This document shows positions 8,287 through 16,869 of a stretch of 44,110 bases of DNA, one piece after another. The number at the start of each line of letters is the position of its first letter. Position 1 is the first letter of the stretch. A program made the position numbers and the translations under genes. Source of the stretch: Clostridia bacterium (GTDB lineage: Bacteria; Bacillota; Clostridia; Oscillospirales; Acutalibacteraceae); assembly GCA_017430145.1 (NCBI GenBank), contig JAFRNP010000067.1, positions 1 to 44,110 of the forward strand. Direction: 5' to 3'. The notes under the pieces are model-generated. The model was given only the letters and a program-made list of their open reading frames with translations. It searched no databases and was not told where the DNA came from.

Positions 8287-9591
8287 ATGAATCTTTTGCT
8301 TTCAACCGCCTTCGCGCTGTTTGCGGGGCTATTGATGACGCGTTTATTCAAAGTACTGCATCTGAAACTTCCGGATGTGACCGCCTTTCTTGTGGCGGGC
8401 GTCCTGGTGGGGCCGTATCTGATCGGACGCATCGGCGTCCCGGGGATCGGTTTTGCCTCTATGGAGGAGATCTCCTCCGTCGGCTTTCTCTCCAACGTCG
8501 CGCTGGGCTTTATCGCTTTTGATATCGGCAACGAATTCCGGCTCGCGACCCTGCGGCACACCGGCAAGACCGCCACGGTGGTCGGCATCGTGCAGGCGGT
8601 GTCGGCGGCGCTTTGCGTGGACGCGGTGCTGATCCTGCTGCATTTTGTCCTCGGCAAGGACGTGCTGCCCCTGCCGGTGGCGATCACCTTGGGGGCGATC
8701 GCCTCCGCCACCGCGCCGGCTGCGACCCTGATGGTGGTGCGGCAGTATAAGGCCAAGGGACCGCTGACCGATCTGCTTTTGCCGATCGTCGCCCTGGACG
8801 ACGCCGTGGGGCTCGTGCTGTTCGCGGTATCCATCGGGATCGCGCAGGCGCTGGAAGGCGGCAGCATCAGCGTTATTTCCGTATTTGTGAACCCTTTGAT
8901 TGAGATCCTTTGCTCCGTGATCCTCGGCAGCATCATGGGCTTCCTGCTGACGCTGCTTGAAAAACTGTTTTTCTCCAATAAAAACCGCCTCTCCCTGACC
9001 ATTGCCTTTGTGATCATGACGATCGCGCTTGCGGCTGTCAAGATACCGCTGGGCCCGGTGCGGATCTCCTTTTCCTCGCTTCTCGTGTGCATGATGCTCG
9101 GCACCATGTTCTGCAATCTGAGCGAATATTCCGTCGATATTATGAAGCGGTCCGAGCGCTGGACGGCGCCGCTGTATACCGTTTTCTTCGTTTTGTCCGG
9201 CGCGCAGCTTGATCTCAGCGTCTTTACAAAGCCGCTGTCTGTGATGATCGGCGTCGCCTATATTCTGGTCCGCTGCTTCGGAAAGTATTTCGGTGCGCGC
9301 CTCTCCAGCGGTCTTATGCGCTGTGACGCCAACGTCAAAAAGCACCTCGGCATCACGCTGTTCCCGCAGGCGGGCGTGGCGCTGGGCATGGTGGTCAGTG
9401 CGCAGGTACTCGGAGACGAGATGGGAAGCATGATCCGCAATATCATCCTGTTCAGCGTGCTGGTCTATGAGCTCGTCGGGCCGCTGCTGACAAAAATGTC
9501 GCTGCAAAAGGCCGGGGAGATCTTGCCAGCCGCAGACGATTCCGCCAACCGTGCCCGCTTTGAGAAAAAGGAGGAGGCCACCACCGCATGA
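8287..9591 (+). CDS. Cation:proton antiporter (CPA2/KefB-like membrane domain)
   Basis: 434-residue polytopic membrane protein with about 12 hydrophobic segments, typical of the Na+/H+ exchanger superfamily. Recognisable parts are GVLVGPYLIGRIG near the N-terminus, the unwound-helix region GAIASATAPAATLMVV, and PIVALDDAVGLVLF with the paired acidic ion-binding residues. There is no C-terminal RCK/TrkA domain, unlike KefB/KefC; the tail is short and charged. AAGGAG precedes the ATG. Its end overlaps the metallophosphoesterase start by 4 bases. The exchanged ion cannot be told from sequence. Confidence 0.88.
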   Translation: MNLLLSTAFALFAGLLMTRLFKVLHLKLPDVTAFLVAGVLVGPYLIGRIGVPGIGFASMEEISSVGFLSNVALGFIAFDIGNEFRLATLRHTGKTATVVGIVQAVSAALCVDAVLILLHFVLGKDVLPLPVAITLGAIASATAPAATLMVVRQYKAKGPLTDLLLPIVALDDAVGLVLFAVSIGIAQALEGGSISVISVFVNPLIEILCSVILGSIMGFLLTLLEKLFFSNKNRLSLTIAFVIMTIALAAVKIPLGPVRISFSSLLVCMMLGTMFCNLSEYSVDIMKRSERWTAPLYTVFFVLSGAQLDLSVFTKPLSVMIGVAYILVRCFGKYFGARLSSGLMRCDANVKKHLGITLFPQAGVALGMVVSAQVLGDEMGSMIRNIILFSVLVYELVGPLLTKMSLQKAGEILPAADDSANRARFEKKEEATTA

Positions 9592-10613
9592 CCGTCGAAA
9601 AACTGCGTTTTGGACGAGACGGCAGGTTCCGCATCCTGATGGTGTCGGATTTCCATGCCGGCAGGAACTGTAACCCGAAGCTTGTTGAAGGCCTTGAGGC
9701 GCTTTTGCAGGCGACGACCCCCGATTTTGTCATGCTGGGCGGCGACCAGTGCCTCGATAAGGAGACCCCCGAGGAGGTCGGGACTTATTTTTCCGGGATC
9801 ATGGCGCCGGTTATCCGCCGGGGGCTCCCCTGGGGGGTGATCTTCGGTAACCACGACCGGGAGATGGGGATCGACGTGCACGAAGAGATGCGCGTGTATG
9901 AATCCATGCCCGGGTGCATGGCGGAAGCCGGAGACGAAGCGCTGCACGGGGTCGGCAACTACTGCCTGCCGGTTTATGATGCGGCAGGGAAGACGGTGCG
10001 CTTTCATTTATGGGCGCTGGATTCCAACCGCTATACCAAAGATTACGTCCCCATGTTCGGTCTGTCGCCCGATACCCGCTTTCTGCTGCCCGACCATTTT
10101 AACGACGGGTGCCAGGAGGCAACGGTGCTGTTTGACCAGATCCGCTGGTATTACGAAACTTCCGAATCTGCCGAAAAAGAAAACGGACGCAAGATCCCCG
10201 GGGTCATGTTTATGCACATCCCGCTGCCGGAATACCTGCAGATCACGCGTAACCCTGAGGAGTGTGGGGCGATCGGCCATAAGCGCGACACGATCGGCTG
10301 TACGGAACTGAATTCCGGCCTGTTTCTGGCGTGCCTGGAGCGCGGCGATATCCGCGGCATATTCTTCGGGCATGAGCACCTGACCGATCTCAAGGGAGAA
10401 TACTGCGGCGTCACCATGGCGTGCGACGCGGCGCTGGGATTCAATATGTCCTGCCATGACGACCTGCGCGGAGGCAGGGTCATTGACCTTTATGAAAAGG
10501 ACGACACCGTAGAGACCTATACAGTAAAGCTGATGGAGCTGATGGGACGCGGCGCCATGCGGGATCCCGCCTATTTTGAGGGCGGCTGCAAATACCATAT
10601 CCGTAAACTGTAA
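9588..10613 (+). CDS. Calcineurin-like metallophosphoesterase
   Basis: 341-residue dimetal phosphoesterase with all five family blocks: SDFHAG (D21, H23), GGDQ (D53), FGNHDRE (N88, H89), MHIP, and FGHEHLTD near residue 265. No signal peptide, so presumably cytoplasmic. This arrangement resembles the Dcr2/PPT1-type branch annotated as metallophosphoesterase family protein; the substrate is unknown. The ATG overlaps the antiporter stop (ATGA), indicating coupling. Confidence 0.92.
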   Translation: MTVEKLRFGRDGRFRILMVSDFHAGRNCNPKLVEGLEALLQATTPDFVMLGGDQCLDKETPEEVGTYFSGIMAPVIRRGLPWGVIFGNHDREMGIDVHEEMRVYESMPGCMAEAGDEALHGVGNYCLPVYDAAGKTVRFHLWALDSNRYTKDYVPMFGLSPDTRFLLPDHFNDGCQEATVLFDQIRWYYETSESAEKENGRKIPGVMFMHIPLPEYLQITRNPEECGAIGHKRDTIGCTELNSGLFLACLERGDIRGIFFGHEHLTDLKGEYCGVTMACDAALGFNMSCHDDLRGGRVIDLYEKDDTVETYTVKLMELMGRGAMRDPAYFEGGCKYHIRKL

Positions 10614-10625
10614 GGGAGCTGCCAT

Positions 10626-10895
10626 ATGCTGATCGACAAATACACGATTTACAAAGAGACGGATGAGGTCGACCATCTGACCATCCGCGTGCGCAAAGGG
10701 GAGGCGCTGGACCGGGCGCTTGCGATCAAAATGATCAAGCGGTATACCGGGACGTACCCTGCGGTGGCGGCGGCGCTGCCGGGGCTGGATACGAGCCTGC
10801 CGGCGCTGGAGGCAAAGGACGACCGGGAGCTGTACGACCTTCTGATCGTGATCCGTACCGCTTTGACGGACCTCGTTTTCGGCAAACAGGACTGA
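10626..10895 (+). CDS. Small protein of unknown function
   Basis: 89 residues, charged, with an N-terminal beta-like half and a C-terminal helix (RELYDLLIVIRTALTDLVF). No membrane segment or known motif is recognised. GGGAG lies 7 bases before the ATG, 12 bases after the metallophosphoesterase. It is the last gene before the terminator at 10904, so it is co-transcribed with the upstream run. Confidence 0.7.
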   Translation: MLIDKYTIYKETDEVDHLTIRVRKGEALDRALAIKMIKRYTGTYPAVAAALPGLDTSLPALEAKDDRELYDLLIVIRTALTDLVFGKQD

Positions 10896-10903
10896 ACAGA
10901 CGA

Positions 10904-10928
10904 AACCGCGCGTCGGCGCGGTTTTTTC
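10904..10928 (+). terminator. Intrinsic terminator closing the alr/antiporter run
   Basis: Perfect 8-bp stem AACCGCGC / GCGCGGTT with a GTCG tetraloop, followed by TTTTC. Confidence 0.88.
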
Positions 10929-10961
10929 TATGCGTCCGGCTGCCGGTTTTTCAGAATCCGG

Positions 10962-10990
10962 TTGATTTTTTTTTCGCGGTATGGTAAGAT
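10962..10990 (+). promoter_or_regulatory. Sigma-A-type promoter of the GtrA-like gene
   Basis: TTGATT (10962-10967), 17-bp spacer, TAAGAT (10985-10990). It overlaps a possible upstream TTG codon, which argues against that longer reading frame. Confidence 0.7.
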
Positions 10991-11021
10991 AAAGTATCAA
11001 AAAAAGAAATGGAGAACGAAT

Positions 11022-11858
11022 ATGGGAAAACTGAAAAATATCGACGCCAAGGCTGCCGAAAAAGGCTCCGGCCTTGAGACCGTTTGGCAGTTTGTGAAGT
11101 TTATCTTCGTCAGCCTTCTGGCAATGATCGTGCAGTTTGCGCTGCTGAATATCTTAAAGGTGGTCCCCCCGCTGAGTACGATGTTTAAAGAGGCGCAGGC
11201 GGGCGCCTCTATCGTTTTGTCCCTGAAGGATGAAGAGGTCAAAAGTGAAGACGCGCTGTCCGGAATCACGGTCGGTGTTTCCGCCGATCTTGCAGAGACG
11301 CTGAAGGCAAAATACCCGGCAGCGGATTTTGTCGTCTGCAGCAGTGGCGAGGAAGCGGCAGGAAAGCTCAAAAGCGGAGAGGTCAGGTGCGCAGTCGTCG
11401 ACTTCAAAACCGCCGAAAGCTTTATGAAGGAGAACAAAAAGACCTATACCAAATACCAGCTGCCGAACGAGACGTATGATTTCCACTGGCTCGGGATCTT
11501 CTTCTGTGCGGCGGAGATCGGCGGCCTTGCCTATTTCATCATCAATAACACGGCAAATATCGTCGCTCAGATCGTCTCGTTCTTTGTTAACCGTGAAAAA
11601 ACCTTCAATTCGGGCGCAAACGTCGCCATCACACTGCCGATCTACATCGTGTTCACGATCGCCCTGATCGCCTTTTCCGCCTGGCTGAATCCGACGCTGA
11701 AAAACCTGTTCGTCGGCAGCTACAATATGGGTGACGACCTGGCGGCAAACGCTGCCACCATGGTCTGCTCGGCGGTACAGTTCTTCCTGTATTTCCCGGT
11801 GGATAAGATCCTTTTCCATAAGAAAAAGGAAGAACCGGTCCAAAAAGCCGAGGCATAA
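11022..11858 (+). CDS. GtrA-like membrane protein with an inserted extracytoplasmic domain
   Basis: 278 residues. Four membrane segments (about 22-46, 156-180, 201-222, 245-265) and the signature VAQIVSFFVNREKTF match GtrA-family small flippase-like proteins, linked to lipid-carried sugars. Between the first two segments lies a hydrophilic insert (about 55-152). Its ITVGVSADLAETLKAKYP and AAGKLKSGEVRCAVVD read like half of a periplasmic solute-binding lobe. Normal GtrA proteins are near 120-150 residues without this insert. The ATG at 11022 is chosen for GGAG 8 bases upstream; a longer frame would start inside the promoter. Confidence 0.75.
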   Translation: MGKLKNIDAKAAEKGSGLETVWQFVKFIFVSLLAMIVQFALLNILKVVPPLSTMFKEAQAGASIVLSLKDEEVKSEDALSGITVGVSADLAETLKAKYPAADFVVCSSGEEAAGKLKSGEVRCAVVDFKTAESFMKENKKTYTKYQLPNETYDFHWLGIFFCAAEIGGLAYFIINNTANIVAQIVSFFVNREKTFNSGANVAITLPIYIVFTIALIAFSAWLNPTLKNLFVGSYNMGDDLAANAATMVCSAVQFFLYFPVDKILFHKKKEEPVQKAEA

Positions 11859-11889
11859 GCCTGTCTGAACGGAAAGGATTTTTCAAAGA

Positions 11890-14052
11890 ATGAAACAGTG
11901 TGTGAATTGCGGTACCCCGGTGGAGGATGCTGTCAGGTTTTGTCCCACTTGCGGGTCCGGGTCCTTTGAACTGCCGAAAGCGCCGGAGCCGGCGCCTGTT
12001 CCGAAGAAAAAAAGCAAACTGCCGCTGATCCTCGGGATCGTCGCTGCGGTTTTCGTCGCGCTCTTTGCCGCGGGGGTCATTGCCGGGATCGCGCATCAAA
12101 AGAAACTGACTTCCGGTATGCCCGACGACGTGACGCTGCCCGCCGCTGCCGATACCGACAGCTCTCGGCAGGCGGCATCAGATCCCGTAAGCGAAGCAGG
12201 GGAACCCGCAGCTGCGAATTTGTCGGCAGGCGCTGTGACCGCCGCCGATTCACCGGTCGTTTTTAAGCAGATCGGAAATCTGATCGACCCTGAATTCAGT
12301 CCGTATTCGATCATTGACAAAGACGGGGACACGGTGATCCTGAACGATCCTTTCGGACAGAACCGGTTGAACGCAAGTTATCGGAGTTACGAAAAGGTCG
12401 ACGCCGCAAAGGGCATCTATATCGTCACCTCCGACGCGGCGGAGCCCAACAATACGGGGCTTGTCAACACCAACGGCAAGGTTTATATCCCCTGTGAAAC
12501 GGCGGGGATCCGGCAGATCAACGACCGCCTGGTACGCGTCTACTACGGGACCAAAAAAGTCGACAAAGAAGAGGACGCGCTGTTCTTTATTTCCGACCGG
12601 ACGATCGCTATCAGTTATTCAAAGGCGGACGGGGACCGTCTGTATGCAGGCTATGTCCGCATCTACGATCTTGTGGAAGAGAAATTTGTTGAGGGCTTTC
12701 AGAACGATGATCCTGCCGTTACGGTCCGCGGCCTGACGGAGAATTTCTATACCTATAACGCCCGCACAGGCCTTTCTACCGTGTACGATCCCTCCGGAAA
12801 ACCGGTGCAGGGGTTCCCGGAGCTGCATTCCGTTTCCAGCAATGTGGATTATGTGACGGCAAGCGTCGGCGATGAAACGCGGGTCTACGACCAGAACGCC
12901 AAGCTTCTGCTGACCTCCAAAGAAAAGTCCATCTCAAAGGTCTTCGGCGGCAAGTATTATACCGTTTACAGGGATGACAGCCTGTTCCATTTGTATGATT
13001 TTTCCGGTAAGGAGATCACGAAGAAGGGATACAATCACATCGATGCCTGCGGGGAGCAGTTTATTGTAGCCGAAAAGAAAAACGACAGTTTCATCTACGG
13101 CGTGATCGACAATGCAGGCAATACGGTGCTGCCTGTCTCCGCGTCCTTTGTCTCGAAGGATAAGCCCTGTACGGGGTTTATGTGGGCGAATTATAAAGAA
13201 ACGGACAGATATACGCTGATCTATCCGGATGCAACGACGCTTTCGTATGATAAAAACCTTTCCGGCGGTTCTTATTACGAAGAGACCGGCAAAGGGGTAT
13301 ACAAGATCGGTATCCTCAGTCAGAAAGGGTATGTGAATCAGGAAACAGACTATGTCTCTTCCGTCGGGAACTTCTGCCTGGCGATCAGGAACAAGGAGGG
13401 CGCAAGCTTTCTGGTGGATACCTTCAGCGGCGCGCAGCTGACCCCCGCAGACTATTCCCAGATCACCAAGGGCAGCAACGACTGTATCTACGCAAAGCGT
13501 CTGGACGATAACAGCTGGGATGTGTTTACGATCCATGAAAACGATTACGCCGCCGCCAGGCGCGTCAGGACCACGCTGCTCACCGCACTGGAGGACGCTT
13601 TGAACAAAGAGGGGATCAAGGCGGTCGTTGATAAGGAGACCGGCGAAGTCGCGCTGGATTCCGCCGTTCTGTTTTCCATTGACAAGGCGGACCTTTCAGA
13701 CGAAGGGAAGGCCTTCCTGAAAAAGTTTATGGACGCCTACAACGGCGTTGTCTTCGGCGGATCCTGTGAGGGGTATGTGGATACCGTGCTCATCGAAGGG
13801 CACACGGATTCCGACGGGACTGTGGAGCATAACCTTCAACTGTCGCAGGCGCGCGCCGACGCAGTCAGGGACTTTTGCCTGTCGCAGGACGTTGGCGCTG
13901 ATGAACGGCTTCAGAATATGCTCAGCGCCGTCGGCGTCGCCTCGACCCGTACGGTCAAAAATGCGGACGGCACCGAGAACAAGGAGGCCTCCCGCCGCGT
14001 CTCGTTTACGCTCATCATTGTGACGAACGCTTTTGAAAGCAGCGACAGTTAA
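11890..14052 (+). CDS. Zinc-ribbon / WG-repeat / OmpA-like C-terminal domain membrane protein
   Basis: 720 residues. The N-terminal zinc ribbon has CVNC (C4, C7) and CPTC (C18, C21). A Pro/Lys linker and a membrane helix (about 44-68) follow. The long middle part has WG/KWG-type beta repeats such as YDPSGKPVQGFPEL, LYDFSGKEITKKGYNHID and VIDNAGNTVLPVS. The C-terminus fits an OmpA/MotB peptidoglycan-binding domain: FSIDKADLSDEG, IEGHTDSDG and LSQARADAVRDF. The likely topology is ribbon inside, repeats and OmpA-like domain outside, tying membrane to wall. Function unknown. AAAGGA precedes the ATG 31 bases after the GtrA-like gene. Confidence 0.82.
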   Translation: MKQCVNCGTPVEDAVRFCPTCGSGSFELPKAPEPAPVPKKKSKLPLILGIVAAVFVALFAAGVIAGIAHQKKLTSGMPDDVTLPAAADTDSSRQAASDPVSEAGEPAAANLSAGAVTAADSPVVFKQIGNLIDPEFSPYSIIDKDGDTVILNDPFGQNRLNASYRSYEKVDAAKGIYIVTSDAAEPNNTGLVNTNGKVYIPCETAGIRQINDRLVRVYYGTKKVDKEEDALFFISDRTIAISYSKADGDRLYAGYVRIYDLVEEKFVEGFQNDDPAVTVRGLTENFYTYNARTGLSTVYDPSGKPVQGFPELHSVSSNVDYVTASVGDETRVYDQNAKLLLTSKEKSISKVFGGKYYTVYRDDSLFHLYDFSGKEITKKGYNHIDACGEQFIVAEKKNDSFIYGVIDNAGNTVLPVSASFVSKDKPCTGFMWANYKETDRYTLIYPDATTLSYDKNLSGGSYYEETGKGVYKIGILSQKGYVNQETDYVSSVGNFCLAIRNKEGASFLVDTFSGAQLTPADYSQITKGSNDCIYAKRLDDNSWDVFTIHENDYAAARRVRTTLLTALEDALNKEGIKAVVDKETGEVALDSAVLFSIDKADLSDEGKAFLKKFMDAYNGVVFGGSCEGYVDTVLIEGHTDSDGTVEHNLQLSQARADAVRDFCLSQDVGADERLQNMLSAVGVASTRTVKNADGTENKEASRRVSFTLIIVTNAFESSDS

Positions 14053-14068
14053 ACGAATACAAAAAGCA

Positions 14069-14117
14069 GAAAACCGTTTCACTAAGGGATCTCCCTTTGA
14101 AACGGTTTTCTTTTTTT
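14069..14117 (+). terminator. Bidirectional intrinsic terminator between convergent genes
   Basis: 13-bp perfect stem GAAAACCGTTTCA / TGAAACGGTTTTC with a 16-base loop. T-runs follow on the plus strand, and TTTTTG follows a few bases past the stem on the minus strand, so it can serve the OmpA-like gene and sigG. Confidence 0.88.
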
Positions 14118-14153
14118 GCTTTCTCAATTCCGTACGTACGCCGTGTGCCGGCA

Positions 14154-14188
14154 AACAGCAAACAGCAAACAGCAAACAGCTAACAGCT
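14154..14188. repeat. Five tandem heptamers (AACAGCA/AACAGCT)
   Basis: Three AACAGCA and two AACAGCT units in direct tandem, between the terminator and the sigG stop codon. A short slippage-prone microsatellite with no evident role. Confidence 0.9.
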
Positions 14189-14193
14189 ACCAT

Positions 14194-14961
14194 CTATTCC
14201 CCTTTGATCTTCCGTATGGCGTTTTTCTCAAGTCGCGAGACCTGCGCCTGGGAGATGCCGATCTCTTTCGCGACCTCCACCTGCGTTCGGCCCTCCAGAA
14301 AACGGCGGCGCAAAATCTGTTTTTCCCGGACCGGCAGCCGTCCCACCGCCTCCCGGAAGCAGATCTCGTCGATCCAGTTCCCCTCGTCGTTGCAGGAGCC
14401 TAATTGGTCCACCACGTAAAGCGCTTCCCCGTTTTCGCTGTTGATCGGCTCGTACAGGGACAGCGGCTCCATGACCGCCTCCATGGCAATGATGACCTGC
14501 CTGCGCGAAACGCCCATTTCCTTTGCGATCTCGTCCGGGGTCGGGTCCCGGTTCAGCCTGTTTGCCAGCGCCTCCCGGGTGTTCATGGCGTGGTACGCAA
14601 GGTCACGCATCGAACGGCTGACGCGTAAACTGTTATTGTCGCGCAAGTACCTGCGCACCTCGCCGATGATCATCGGTACCGCGTAGGTGGAAAACCGCAC
14701 GTTGAGCGCGATATCGAAATTGTCAACGGCCTTGATCAGTCCGATGCAGCCCACCTGAAACAGGTCGTCCGCGTTTTCACTGCGGGCGGAGAACCGCTGT
14801 ACAACGCTGAGCACCAGCCGCAGGTTTCCTTTGATGAGTTCCTCCCTTGCCGCTCTGTCTCCGTTTTTCGTCCGTTTCAGAAGGGCGCGGATCTCGGCGT
14901 CGGTGAGGACTTTCAGCTGCGCGGTATCCACGGCGGCGATCTGCACTTTGTTGAATTGCAT
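14194..14961 (-). CDS. sigG: RNA polymerase sporulation sigma factor SigG
   Basis: Late forespore sigma factor. 256 residues with sigma-70 region 2 (LIKGNLRLVLSVVQRF, DDLFQVGCIGLIKAVDNFD, FSTYAVPMIIGEVRRYLRD), region 3 (DPTPDEIAKEMGVS) and region 4 helix-turn-helix (TQVEVAKEIGISQAQVSRLE). The N-terminal FNKVQIAAVDTAQLKVL resembles the SigG anti-sigma contact region. The ATG at 14961 is chosen over an in-frame upstream ATG because GGGAG lies 9 bases before it and the N-terminus then matches the family. It stands alone here, not beside spoIIGA/sigE. The forespore promoter was not identified. Confidence 0.93.
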   Translation of the reverse strand: MQFNKVQIAAVDTAQLKVLTDAEIRALLKRTKNGDRAAREELIKGNLRLVLSVVQRFSARSENADDLFQVGCIGLIKAVDNFDIALNVRFSTYAVPMIIGEVRRYLRDNNSLRVSRSMRDLAYHAMNTREALANRLNRDPTPDEIAKEMGVSRRQVIIAMEAVMEPLSLYEPINSENGEALYVVDQLGSCNDEGNWIDEICFREAVGRLPVREKQILRRRFLEGRTQVEVAKEIGISQAQVSRLEKNAIRKIKGE

Positions 14962-15239
14962 GGTTTTTCTCCCTTTTGCGCATGTAAGGCAAGGAGAGCC
15001 GGTCAAAAACCGCCTTTTCCGGTCCATGCCGGTCGTTTTCTGCTTTTCGTCCTTGCGTTCTGCAATCAGTATGGACTGCGCGGGGCGGCAATAAACAGCA
15101 AAACACGGGTGATCGGAGTGGAAACTATTGGAATCTGCATAAAGTATAAAAAAAATCTATGATGTATAGATATACAATTTTAATTATAAATAAATACGGA
15201 AAAACGGCCCAAAAGGCGCAAAACAGGACAAAAAGGCGC
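14962..15239. other. Intergenic region between sigG and gdhA
   Basis: AT-rich spacer between divergent genes. It holds the sigG Shine-Dalgarno region and two nearby AAAAGGCGC words (about 15210 and 15230). No gene, RNA or clear sporulation promoter was recognised. Confidence 0.5.
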
Positions 15240-15268
15240 TTGACATTTTTATAAAATTGGCTTATTCT
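15240..15268 (+). promoter_or_regulatory. Sigma-A-type promoter of gdhA
   Basis: TTGACA (15240-15245), 17-bp spacer, TATTCT (15263-15268). It leaves a leader of about 120 bases that includes AGGTGT...ACACCT complementary words near 15291-15320, so a small leader hairpin is possible. Confidence 0.75.
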
Positions 15269-15392
15269 ATTAGCAACACTTCGTTAAAAAGGTGTCAATG
15301 TCAGGTTAATCTACACCTGGCGCCGCTGATAACCAAAATGCGCTATAAATATAACTTATAAAGTGACGCTCAGGTTTACAGGAGGAACAGAT

Positions 15393-16739
15393 ATGAACAG
15401 CTACATTGAGAGAACCATCGAAAAGGTCAAGGCGAAAAACGCTGCGGAGCCGGAGTTTATCCAGACCGTTGAAGAAGTGCTCACTTCCATTTCGCCCGTG
15501 ATCGACGCGCACCCGGAGTATGAAGAGGCGGACATCCTCGGCAGAATGACCGAGCCGGACCGCTCCTTTACCTTCCGTGTGACCTGGATGGACGACGCCG
15601 GCAAGGTGCAGGTCAACCGCGGCTACCGTTTCCAGTTCAATTCCGCCATCGGCCCCTACAAAGGCGGCCTGCGGTTCCATCCCACGGTGTATTCGGGCAT
15701 CCTGAAATTCCTCGGTTTTGAACAGATCTTCAAGAACTCCCTGACGGGCCTGCCCATCGGCGGCGCGAAGGGTGGCGCGGACTTTGATCCCACCGGCAAA
15801 TCCGATGCGGAAGTCATGCGTTTCTGCCAGAGCTTCATGACGGAGCTCTCCAAGTACATCGGGCCCGACGTGGACGTCCCCGCAGGCGATATCGGCGTCG
15901 GCGGCAGAGAGATCGGCTATCTTTACGGCCAGTACCGCCGCATGACCAGCTCCTTCAACAACGGCGTGCTCACCGGCAAGGGCCTCAACTACGGCGGCTC
16001 CCTGATCCGTCCCGAGGCCACCGGTTATGGCGCTGTCTACTATCTGCTGGAAGTGCTGGGGCATTTCGGCGACAGCATCGAGGGCAAAACGGTTGCGATC
16101 TCCGGCTTCGGCAACGTTGCCTGGGGCGTCGCGAAAAAGATGATGCAGCTCGGCGGTAAGGTCGTGACCCTGTCCGGCCCCGACGGCTACATCTACGATC
16201 CCGACGGCATCTCCACCCCCGAAAAGGTGGACTACCTGCTGACGATGCGCGCCAGCGGCAAGAATACCGTCAAGCAGTATGCCGATAAGTTCGGCGTTGA
16301 ATTTGTGGCAGGCGAAAAGCCCTGGGGCGTGAAGGCGGATATCGTGATGCCCTGCGCCACGCAGAATGAGATCGATATGGCCCAGGCGCAGAAGATCGTC
16401 GCCAACGGCACAAAATATTACATCGAAGTTTCCAATATGCCCACCACCAACGACGCGCTCGCCTATCTGAAGGAAAACTGCACGGCGGTTGCGCCCTCCA
16501 AGGCGGTCAACGCCGGCGGCGTGGCGGTCTCGGCGCTTGAAATGAGCCAAAACTCCATGCGGTATTCCTGGACGGCGGAAGAAGTGGACCGGAAGCTGAA
16601 GGACATTATGGCGAACATCCACAATAACTCCGTGGCTGCCGCCGAGGAGTACGGTCTCGGCTACGATCTGGTCGCCGGCGCGAACATCGCGGGCTTCAAG
16701 AAGGTCGCGGACGCCATGATGGCGCAGGGCCTGATCTGA
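15393..16739 (+). CDS. gdhA: Glutamate dehydrogenase, hexameric NADP-type
   Basis: Reductively aminates 2-oxoglutarate with ammonium to glutamate, cytoplasmic. 448 residues, the normal class I hexameric length. Visible motifs are GGLRFHPTVYSGILKFLGFE, the catalytic-lysine segment LPIGGAKGGADFDP (K126), VPAGDIGVGGREIGYL and the Rossmann loop SGFGNVAWG. The ATG at 15393 has AGGAGG 8 bases upstream; an in-frame GTG at 15363 lacks one. Its own promoter and terminator make it monocistronic. NADP preference is inferred from family resemblance. Confidence 0.96.
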   Translation: MNSYIERTIEKVKAKNAAEPEFIQTVEEVLTSISPVIDAHPEYEEADILGRMTEPDRSFTFRVTWMDDAGKVQVNRGYRFQFNSAIGPYKGGLRFHPTVYSGILKFLGFEQIFKNSLTGLPIGGAKGGADFDPTGKSDAEVMRFCQSFMTELSKYIGPDVDVPAGDIGVGGREIGYLYGQYRRMTSSFNNGVLTGKGLNYGGSLIRPEATGYGAVYYLLEVLGHFGDSIEGKTVAISGFGNVAWGVAKKMMQLGGKVVTLSGPDGYIYDPDGISTPEKVDYLLTMRASGKNTVKQYADKFGVEFVAGEKPWGVKADIVMPCATQNEIDMAQAQKIVANGTKYYIEVSNMPTTNDALAYLKENCTAVAPSKAVNAGGVAVSALEMSQNSMRYSWTAEEVDRKLKDIMANIHNNSVAAAEEYGLGYDLVAGANIAGFKKVADAMMAQGLI

Positions 16740-16760
16740 TCGGCTGAACAGAAAATGAAG

Positions 16761-16796
16761 AAAGCGGTTTCTGTGTTTGCAGAAGCCGCTTTTTTG
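16761..16796 (+). terminator. Intrinsic terminator after gdhA
   Basis: Stem AGCGGtTTCTG pairing with CAGAAgCCGCT around a short loop, then TTTTTT. Confidence 0.88.
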
Positions 16797-16811
16797 CTAT
16801 ACGTAAAAAAC

Positions 16812-16840
16812 TTGCAATTTCCGTTTTTTTCGTGTAAAAT
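16812..16840 (+). promoter_or_regulatory. Sigma-A-type promoter of the lipoprotein gene
   Basis: TTGCAA (16812-16817), 17-bp spacer, TAAAAT (16835-16840), about 30 bp before the start codon. Confidence 0.75.
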
Positions 16841-16869
16841 ATAACTATCAAACCAAAGGAGTAAACGAT

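Noticed and set aside
10962..11021. Longer start for the GtrA-like gene
   Set aside because: The first codon coincides with the -35 box, so it would not be transcribed.
15028..15200. A SigF/SigG-type promoter for sigG
   Set aside because: No convincing pair of boxes was found on the minus strand by eye.
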